Shown piece after piece: positions 56,934-64,000 of a stretch of 64,000 nt of DNA; position 1 is the first letter of the stretch; each line of letters starts with the position of its first letter. This stretch comes from Bolinopsis microptera (lineage: Eukaryota > Ctenophora > Tentaculata > Lobata > Bolinopsidae), in the NCBI RefSeq assembly GCF_026151205.1, contig NC_087078.1, forward strand, positions 19,890,265 through 19,954,264, read 5' to 3'. Below the pieces are notes generated by a model, which did not search any database, had not been told where the DNA came from, and saw nothing but the letters and a program-made list of their open reading frames with translations. The translations under genes were made by a program, and so were the position numbers.

Positions 56934-57755
56934 ATGACTGCGTACAGAACCTCGCTTCTAATACTCCTCTTTGTGACAGCTGTGATCTCGGACAAACCCC
57001 ACGTTGCTCTAAAATTTGGTAATGATCTCTCAAGTTATATAATGATTGCCCCGGACATGTCCCCACTGGAGGAACAGGTGTCCATATGTGCCTGGATAAA
57101 GAAACTGAGTCCCACTTCTCTTAATTATGGAACGTGGCTTCACTACTGGACTATGACTCATAGTGATGTTATCGTTATCTCTGATAACCTTTCCTGGGCT
57201 TATCTCACATCTGGCAACACTATACCAAAGAGTCAGACTCCGGCACATTCAGAGTGGTACCATGTTTGCATTACTTGGTCTTACAGCAGCGGGAAGAAGA
57301 TCCTCTTCTACAATGGCGTGCAGATTGGGACTGCTTCGTCGTCTGGACGGAAGTTCTCTGTCACAACCGGCTCTCTCGTTATCGGACAATATCATAACAC
57401 CTACAAGATGGAGGCTTCGTTCAGGTCGAATGGTTACTCATTCGGAGGTGAAATCACAAAGTTGAACATCCTGAAACGAGAACTGACCGAACAAGAGGTA
57501 GCCAAAATGTACAAGTCAGGCATCTGTTCCAGCTTTGAAGAAACGCTTGAAACTGACACCCATCTTTCGTGGGAGACGCTACTTTCTGATGATACCGAAA
57601 AACATGGAAACATTGTGAAGTCAAACTTGACCTGTCCGGATCACACACACGAGCCAACCACTGGGATACCTACAACAGCTGCGCCAACAGAAGAATCTGA
57701 GGGGGGCTGCAACAACCGTTGGGCAATCCTCCGACTGTCTGAGTTCTATAATAAG
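56934..57755 (+). CDS. Pentraxin-domain secreted protein A, exon 1
   Basis: ATG at 56934; 274 codons to a GTGAAG donor at 57756. Signal peptide: MTAYRTSLLILLFVTAVISD. Residues about 20-215 form a pentraxin/LamG-like sandwich: HVALKFGNDLSSYIMI, SICAWIKKLS, WYHVCITWSYSSGKKILFYN (the pentraxin HxCxTW core), FGGEITKLNIL, and a closing KMYKSGIC. Then an acidic Thr/Pro linker (THEPTTGIPTTAAPTEESEG) and CNNRWAILRLSEFYNK, the first half of C-terminal module 1. Pentraxins are secreted Ca-dependent recognition proteins, often in innate immunity; a similar role here is inference. The ORF runs five codons past the donor if unspliced. Confidence 0.85.
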
Positions 57756-57939
57756 GTGAAGATAATTTTATGAGTTGTAGTAATTACTAAATAATTAATC
57801 GGGGGTTTATTTATTTCATCTTGTTATACCAACAAAATGAATATATGAGGTGTGGTTTGTGATGAAGGTTGTAGGGTTGGATATTATATAAGTATATAAA
57901 CCTTATTAGCTTATTATAAATAGTCACATATAATTTCAG

Positions 57940-58167
57940 GTAATCGAAACTGACCTACTCCAAAACTTGAGGGATATATGGGAGCTGCTGGCAGAGTTCA
58001 ACGGTCACCAGATAGACGAGGCCCTTTTAGCTCACCTCATTAAACATCACTGTGGCACAGAAGAACCATCAACCGCTGAGGGACCTGATGAGACTGATGT
58101 GACCGATGAGACTGATGGTTGTCATAAACGCTGGGCTATCCTTCGTGTTTCTGATTTCTTTAATAAT
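57940..58167 (+). CDS. Pentraxin-domain secreted protein A, exon 2
   Basis: Acceptor TAATTTCAG; donor GTAAGA; 76 codons, phase 0 at both ends. It reads VIETDLLQNLRDIWELLAEF, NGHQIDEALLAHLIKHHC (second half of module 1), an acidic linker (EEPSTAEGPDETDVTDETDG), then CHKRWAILRVSDFFNN, the first half of module 2. A 0-0 exon spanning from mid-module to mid-module is what tandem duplication of one exon produces. Confidence 0.85.
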
Positions 58168-58337
58168 GTAAGAAAGGTTACGTTTAGCAGTTCAAGTTGT
58201 TATATTTAAAATGAACTTTTTAATGTAAGGTTCTTACATAATTGTAAACTGGCATTTACAATGAAATCTAAATATATATCAATTTCTGATCTTCCGATAA
58301 GCGAAATTACAAATTATCTTTAATGAGATTTTTTCAG

Positions 58338-58469
58338 GAAGTGACTGCCACCATGATGCAAGATTTGAGGGAAAGATGGGGACTTCTAGCTGAGTTTGAA
58401 GGGCATGCCATAGATGATAGCTTAATATCTCACCTGAAGAAACATCACTGTACCAACGAACAACAATAA
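58338..58469 (+). CDS. Pentraxin-domain secreted protein A, last exon
   Basis: Acceptor TTTTTTCAG; 43 codons plus TAA at 58467-58469. It reads EVTATMMQDLRERWGLLAEF, EGHAIDDSLISHLKKHHCTN, EQQ: the second half of module 2. The full protein is 393 residues: signal peptide, pentraxin domain, linker, two modules of about 55 residues. Each module has one Cys at each end. Confidence 0.85.
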   Translation, partial: EVTATMMQDLRERWGLLAEFEGHAIDDSLISHLKKHHCTNEQQ

Positions 58470-58509
58470 CTCTCGCGGTACCTTGTCATTTTTAGGTTTT
58501 GGGCGTTAA

Positions 58510-58515
58510 AATAAA
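58510..58515 (+). terminator. Poly(A) signal candidate (AATAAA)
   Basis: AATAAA 41 bases after the stop codon of pentraxin gene A; a second one follows at about 58560. Confidence 0.5.
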
Positions 58516-59058
58516 AACGATCAAGTTTTTAATGGCATTGTAAACCTTAACACTAGAAAAATAAAAACGCTATCTTTTTATTTACCACCTGATAAAACCC
58601 AAATATTCACCACTTCTTAAAGTGATATGTTTGTCACCTTAACATATTATTCTCTCCCTGCAGATTTACGAAACCGGGAAAATACACAATAATACGCTGC
58701 TCAAGATGAGGATTATTAAGCTAGTGACATTTCTGACTTCACTGGTGACATCATGTGAACATTCTATGAACGATATACATTTTTATAATGAACTCAACGA
58801 AACAGCGTTAAGAATCTATTAGATTAATTTCTGGTTTTAATTACTTTAACTTAATCATTACGGTTCGATGAACTCTTATTGATGATATGAGGTCAACTAT
58901 AATACACTGCTTCGTATAGTGTTATAAGAGTAAACAATTAAAAAAACAAGATAAAACTTATTTAGCCAGTGGAAACTTGCCCTTCACTGGTGACATAATG
59001 CGAACTTTCTCTAAATAATATCTTAGTATTAACGGCTTATGATTTTTGTAATGAACTA

Positions 59059-59564
59059 CCTTACAAGACATATTTATAACGTACGAAATGTGGCGGTTTT
59101 CCGAAAATTTCGCCATATTTTCGGACCGCCAAAATTTCGGTCGTCGTAATAGAATCCGTCGCATTATCTTTTAGCTTATTTCAATGACTGTGCCTTCACT
59201 GCTTTATTTTGTTTCTAAAAAGTAATATCAAGTAAAATAAATAAATAAATTCTGGCATCTTGGGACAAATTATCACCACACCAATGACGAATTGAATGTC
59301 AAGCAATACAGTTTAAATTTGCATTAAAATACATGTATGTGCTAACATGAAAGTCTTAAAGTCTTAATACAGACTAAGTTTGAACATGATTTTACCGAAT
59401 TTCAGAAATTTCCTTACTGCTTACTGTCACAAAAAATGATGAAAAATACCCTTATTTTCTGTGACGTCCGAAATTTGACGGTTTTTGTTCAATTTCGCCA
59501 TATTTTCGGACCGCCAAAATTTCGGTCGTCGCAAATTAGGCCGCCATAAATATGTCTTGTAAGG
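59059..59564. mobile_element. MITE, CTTACRAGACATAT family, larger copy
   Basis: 506 bp with perfect 19-bp inverted ends CCTTACAAGACATATTTAT. Sub-terminal blocks TTTCGCCATATTTTCGGACC, GCCAAAATTTCGGTCGTCG occur twice in direct orientation, near each end. No coding capacity. Related to 25343-25532. Confidence 0.75.
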
Positions 59565-60560
59565 TAAGGATATATTTTGCTTCACGTGAGTCATGACGTT
59601 AAATTAAATAATTTTTGTTTTGGAATGTGAATGAATCGATTAATATCACTATCAGTTGGAAATATTTCTCCTAAATTTCGTATCTTCATTTTGATACTTT
59701 AAACCCTTACCAGGAACAAAAGACCAACTTCCTAAATCAGTCCAATAACGTTTTAAGTATAATAAACGGCAGTAATGTGTAATAATAGTTCATAAATTAC
59801 GGACCTGATTTTATACAATCAAAAAGTAACCATATGCATATTGAGTCTCAGTGCACACCCACCAAACCTTACTGGCTGCCCAGTGACCGTGTTACTAGAA
59901 TTTGACTAATTATAAACAGATGCATGGCGTGAATGAATGGGAAAAGCGAGCGACCGATTTCATTCTCGGTATCATTTTGCATTTGCAGACGATCATTCAA
60001 ATTAATATCATTTACTTCTGTTTGGGAAAGAAAGACACTGGCTGCGGTCCACTCTACCCAATTATGGGTTTTGGTCAAATATAATATGTTAATATATATA
60101 TATATATAATACAATTTTCAACTAAGTGGCCAAACAGCACCTGTGTGGGTGAGAATAGTATTATTTATATTTAATATTTATATTTAAACCATAGACTCTG
60201 AGTTAGATTAACATAGCGTAATAGTTGGGCACCTGGGAGAGTGAGAAATGTATCACCCGAGGGGGGGTTTCAAATGCTTACGGTTAATTACGGGGGGGGG
60301 GGGGGGGGGGGGGGGAGGGGGGTTTTGATCGTTGATTTCGTAATCAAAATTTTAATTTTTTACCGATTTTCGAAATACCAATTGGACAATTTTCGTTAAT
60401 TATGTAATCAAAATTTTCGTTTAGTAAGTGCTTTGCGATAATTTCATTCATTGAAAGGGAGGGGGGTCAAACCTTGATTACGTAATATAGGGGGGGGGGG
60501 GTTCGGTCTTGATTACGGTTGATTACAGAGGGGGGGGGGGGTAAAAATTGCCAAAATATT

Positions 60561-60738
60561 GATTACGTAATATGTGAACGACCCCTAATCACTTTTTGAA
60601 CAAATTTTGCCCCCCGCCCCCCTTCCGTAATCAGTTTTACACATAGCTATTGTGTCAAAATTACACCAGCGTAATCATTTGGGAACCCCCTTCCCCCCTC
60701 GACTGATAGCGTAATACTAATATGTGAACGACCCCTAA
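60561..60738. mobile_element. MITE, GGGGTCGTTCACATATT family, copy 2 and nested ends
   Basis: Two ends of the family in direct orientation (GATTACGTAATATGTGAACG ACCCCTAAT at about 60562-60590; ACTAATATGTGAACGACCCC at about 60716-60735), with the TTACACATAGCTATTGTGTC core between them. The G-rich, TACGTAAT-containing sequence from about 60258 upstream looks like the rest of an older copy into which or next to which this one inserted. Confidence 0.6.
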
Positions 60739-60854
60739 TTCCGCTTTCTTCCACGTGACAACAACACGTGATGGTCGCCTCTTCTATAATTTTGTTAATG
60801 CTTGCTTTTATGAGCATTGATATTATGCACTTTTTACATCATATTACTCCTTAC

Positions 60855-60946
60855 CTGGGGACCTCAGGCTATTATGTTCATAAACATATAGAATAGAGAT
60901 TAGGCGGAATGACAGGCTGAGCGCGGCCCAGTAAATTACTCCACAC
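60855..60946 (+). repeat. Dispersed repeat ending GCGCGGCCCAGTA, copy at 60.9 kb
   Basis: ACCTGGGGACCTCAGGCTAT ... TAGGCGGAATGACAGGCTGA, GCGCGGCCCAGTA; same family as 42895-42975. Confidence 0.75.
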
Positions 60947-61316
60947 CACTATTCATATTTTCACTGTTTTTAATTCAGAGGAATAAATGTTACGAAGGGC
61001 ATTTATTTCTATACAATTTTACGGTCAATCCCAGCTTTTAGTTTTCTCATGGCAAATGACACCAAGCTCAGTAAGTATATCGATTCATCATGACGATACT
61101 GGAAACTTGTGCAGGGTTACAAGTTGTCGTTGTACCATTTAAGCATTTAATTATATAAGCATGAAGACCTTATAGTTATAGTCTTTAAGTCTTCCGTAAG
61201 GGCTGCGATCACTTTTGGATTGCAGGTTGCTGGTTGCATGTCTAGGTTTTTTAATATTATATGGGGGGGGGGGGGGGGGGGGGGGGGGAAGGTGCAGGAG
61301 ACCACCTACTCCACTG

Positions 61317-61607
61317 TCCACGATGGATGATGATTAATCACTCTACACTCGACTGTCACGTGACTTTTTCAACCCGTTCTCTAGCTGGTCCTGAACGACA
61401 ATTCGAAACCCTAACCCTCTAATCTGATATTCCCAACCCTAACCCAATCCTTATCAAAAACATATGCTGAAACCCTAACCCTAACGAGAAATTAGACTAA
61501 CTTCCTTATACGGTCATATCACGTGATCGAGACAGTTTTTCGCCAATACCTCGTCAGTGGAGCATTTTAACCCTATGTCATGGGGGGTGATTCGGAATCA
61601 GCGTCCG
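61317..61607 (+). repeat. Dispersed repeat with telomere-like CCCTAA words, copy 2
   Basis: Second copy of the 42263-42563 repeat, about 290 bp, preceded by a 26-base G tract. Differences are small indels and substitutions. Confidence 0.8.
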
Positions 61608-62175
61608 AAAATACATTGAAGTTGGTTTCAACTGTGTCTGTCGGGAGCCCTTTTACTTTTAGAACAATCTCGAAGATCGACTGTAGAGTGATTTAGCACG
61701 CTCGCTCCACGATGGCATCTGATACAATTAATACAAATTTCTATTTTACTGAACAACTTAAATTATTCATTTTATTATCGTCCCCTCTCCTACGATGATC
61801 TTTCACGTGCCTGCATCACCTTATTAAACACGTGGGGCCACCACATGTTTTCCCTTTTTGAACCAACATAAGTACTCATTGTAGTTCTTCTTTTTAAGGG
61901 GCCATCTACTAGTACTTAGGACGTCCGCCAAAATCGCAGATTTTCAGACCATCCCCCTCTCCCTGTCCGGGTGTGTCCGAATTTTGAAAACCACCCCGCC
62001 TCCCCCGGACGTACGGATTTCCAACTACTTTTAAGAGTACAAATAAAACTAACTCAAGTTGTACTTAAAATAGACAATAATACATTTAGTGTCGAACAAG
62101 TTAAGCACAGTTACATTTAACTTTAAGTACTCATTCAAAATACAGGGATCTAAACTTACTGAGTAATTACTATTA

Positions 62176-62345
62176 GGGGTCGTTCACATATTACGTAATC
62201 ATTTTTTGGAACATTTTTACCCCCCCCCCCCCCCCCCCTCCGTAATCAGTTTTACACATAGCTATTGTGTCAAAATTACACTAGCGCAATCATTCGGAAC
62301 CCCCCCCCCCCCCTCAGCTGATTACGTAATATGTGAACGACCCCC
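62176..62345. mobile_element. MITE, GGGGTCGTTCACATATT family, copy 3 with target duplication
   Basis: 170 bp. Inverted ends GGGGTCGTTCACATATTACG, TAATC. Flanked by TACTATTA on both sides (62168-62175 and 62346-62353), an 8-bp target duplication. GG-starting termini with an 8-9 bp duplication would fit Merlin-like or hAT-like transposases; this is only a suggestion. The middle holds long C runs. Confidence 0.8.
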
Positions 62346-62768
62346 TACTATTAGTGTCAAAGAGTTTTTCAGAAACCACCCCCTCCCCCTGTCCGGATTT
62401 GTCAGGAATTCCAAAACCACCACCCTCCCTATTTTGTATTTGCCGGACGTCCTAAGATGGCCCCTGAGAAACCAGGCAATTAATTTTACTTTCCTAAAAT
62501 TAATTATTTTAAATATGGTATATATATATATTTTTCAAACATTCCACTACATTGTGCAGAAAGTTGGAGATTTAAATTTTGGAAGCACGGTAGGGATAGA
62601 GATCTGATAGTGATATCGATCGTAAATACTAAAAATACTCTAGAACACAATTGTAACTGCAGTTTTACAGAACTCTAAATGCTTAATAAACACACTTGCA
62701 GGTACCACCCGTATTCACACTCAGAACTGAGTTTAGTCATTTTCCGATGCGAGATTGGGGACGGGTTC

Positions 62769-62775
62769 TATAAAT
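62769..62775 (+). promoter_or_regulatory. TATA box candidate for pentraxin gene B
   Basis: TATAAAT in GGTTCTATAAATAAAG, 204 bases before the ATG at 62973, matching the arrangement of gene A. Confidence 0.45.
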
Positions 62776-62972
62776 AAAGTTAAACAAACAAGGAATTAAA
62801 AGGAGACCTGACACACACTATAATTACATGAAGTCATTAACTGTAAAATTATGCCAGTGTCTGAGGATACAATTACATGCTGGCTGACTATTAATAAATA
62901 AATGATATATATATATATATATATATTATGTGTAATAACATTAGCTTCAATACCCGCTCGCAAACCGCAGTT

Positions 62973-64000
62973 ATGTTTTTCTTGTTGATCGTCATCATCG
63001 TCTTGCCTGCTGTTGCCTCTGATGATAAGCACTCAAAACAGTACACTGCTCTTCATTTTGGTACCTCCAGTAATGACTACATTGGATTTAATTTTAATAT
63101 GGCCCCGTTCCAAGACTCCTTCTCCATCTGTACTTGGATGAAACGTGTAGACACCTCTGCCCCTTACCCGCAAGTGTTGAACTACCATGTAAATGGAGGC
63201 AATGAAATCATGATAACTTCTAACGGGCATCACAACCATGTAGGAGGTGATCGAAATTTGAATAGTAAGGAAAGTGAGTTCACAACACCTGTCGGGAGCT
63301 GGTTTCACTACTGTATTACTTGGTCACTTGGCTCGACGAGCACCAAGCTGTATCTGGATGGTAACTTGATAGGCACAGGTACGACGCCATCTGGAAGAAC
63401 ACTGAAAATGGGAGGAAATCTGTTCTTCAATAGACTTTCTTACAGTACAGATTCTCGTTTCATTTTCGGAGGGCAGATTTACCAGTTTAATATTTTCTCT
63501 GATGTACTCAGCTCGGTCGAGGTAAAGAAAATAGCAGAAGGTGGGCTGTGTATGGACCTTAATGAATTCTCTGGAACTAGGGCTCTGCGATGGGAACACA
63601 TTTTGTCCCAATCGAGGAGTGGATCTGTAAGCGAGTTTATGATGTGTGAGTGGAAGAATAAATTAGAAGCTCGGCTGAGAGCGGCAGAAGAGAAGTTGAC
63701 AAATGTAACTGGACAACTTAGCAGGACTGAGGAGAAACTGAATACAACCCTAGAAGAGCTAGGAGCCGTGAGAGGTGAGCTCGAAAGGACGGAGCGCGAG
63801 CTGCAGACCGAGTCAGCTCAGCACAACAAGACAGGGGAGCAGCTGGATACTTGCTCAACTTCCCTAACAAGCGCACTGACCCAGCTGGAGGGCGACAGAA
63901 CATTCCACAACTTGACCAGGTGGGAAGTCCTATACACATCACCCTATTTCAATAAGGTGCTCCCGGAGGAACTATTCCAGAAACTGTCTTCCAGTTGGGG
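62973..64000 (+). CDS. Pentraxin-domain secreted protein B (runs off the window)
   Basis: ATG at 62973; the frame stays open to the window end (342 codons seen). Signal peptide: MFFLLIVIIIVLPAVASDD. Residues about 25-215: pentraxin/LamG-like domain (YTALHFGTSSNDYIGF, SFSICTWMKRVD, WFHYCITWSLGSTSTKLYLD, FGGQIYQFNIFSDVLSS, GGLCMDL). About 228-300: heptad-rich coiled coil (LEARLRAAEEKLTNVTGQLS and onwards) that should form oligomers. About 315 on: TRWEVLYTSPYFNKVLPEEL, FQKLSSSWG, the start of the same C-terminal module as gene A, but here without the intron that splits it in A. Same strand as gene A, 4.5 kb away, so likely tandem paralogues that have diverged by gain or loss of the coiled coil. 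Confidence 0.85.
   Translation, partial: MFFLLIVIIVLPAVASDDKHSKQYTALHFGTSSNDYIGFNFNMAPFQDSFSICTWMKRVDTSAPYPQVLNYHVNGGNEIMITSNGHHNHVGGDRNLNSKESEFTTPVGSWFHYCITWSLGSTSTKLYLDGNLIGTGTTPSGRTLKMGGNLFFNRLSYSTDSRFIFGGQIYQFNIFSDVLSSVEVKKIAEGGLCMDLNEFSGTRALRWEHILSQSRSGSVSEFMMCEWKNKLEARLRAAEEKLTNVTGQLSRTEEKLNTTLEELGAVRGELERTERELQTESAQHNKTGEQLDTCSTSLTSALTQLEGDRTFHNLTRWEVLYTSPYFNKVLPEELFQKLSSSW

Larger units (their letters stand above)
58516..62768. other. Spacer between the two pentraxin genes
   Basis: About 4.2 kb of repeats. A short frame at 58706-58822 (MRIIKLVTFLTSLVTSCEHS, then MNDIHFYNEL; 38 codons) begins like a signal peptide but is isolated. The rest holds inverted-repeat elements and G/C homopolymers (G runs near 60292-60315, 60490-60500, 60531-60541 and 61263-61288; C runs near 62220-62238 and 62300-62313). 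Confidence 0.5.

Overview
This is an AT-rich, intron-rich, repeat-rich animal (metazoan) window with two 100-base assembly gaps (7-106 and 19726-19825). The spliceosomal introns, a CDK14/15-type kinase split over many short exons, APE-type non-LTR retrotransposons, rhodopsin-like receptor pieces and secreted pentraxin-domain proteins all point to an invertebrate. I cannot name the phylum from sequence alone. No bacterial-style operon, rRNA or tRNA was recognised.

Layout. 0.2-5.1 kb (minus strand): candidate exons of a seven-transmembrane receptor, interrupted by a LINE RNase H fossil and two minisatellites. 5.3-7.1 kb: a 15-bp minisatellite. 7.2-14.7 kb: an almost intact 6.4-kb LINE (minus strand) whose ORF1 carries an AlkB-like 2-oxoglutarate/Fe(II) oxygenase domain followed by an SGNH-hydrolase domain. 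The LINE lies exactly between two blocks of one 36-bp satellite. 18.7-19.0 kb: the 5' exons of an unknown secreted protein. 20.1-20.8 kb: a 24-bp minisatellite. 21.3-22.06 kb: a foldback DNA transposon with an 8-bp target duplication. 26.2-27.8 kb: a 5'-truncated CR1/L2-like LINE. 29.6-45.2 kb: the 3' half of a CDK14/15-family kinase gene (plus strand). 47.85-48.65 kb: a decayed receptor gene. 48.86-50.74 kb: a C/T-rich minisatellite. 52-56 kb: small fossils and short arrays. 56.9-64.0 kb: two pentraxin-domain genes (plus strand), the second running off the window.

The most unusual structure is inside the kinase gene. The 30 nt at the end of one coding exon plus the first 11 nt of the next intron have been tandemly amplified about 121 times (32608-37569, 41-bp unit), so the transcript should carry a ladder of about 121 copies of the same 5' splice site. 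The second is the AlkB+SGNH ORF1 of the LINE. The third is a C-terminal module of about 55 residues (Arg-Trp ... His-His-Cys) shared by the two pentraxin genes, duplicated exon by exon in the first one.

The window is also very rich in minisatellites (units 12, 15, 24, about 24, 32, 32, 36 and 41 bp) and in small inverted-repeat elements. Arrays whose unit is a multiple of 3 produce long open frames on both strands; these are treated as by-products of the repeat and not as genes, except where stated.
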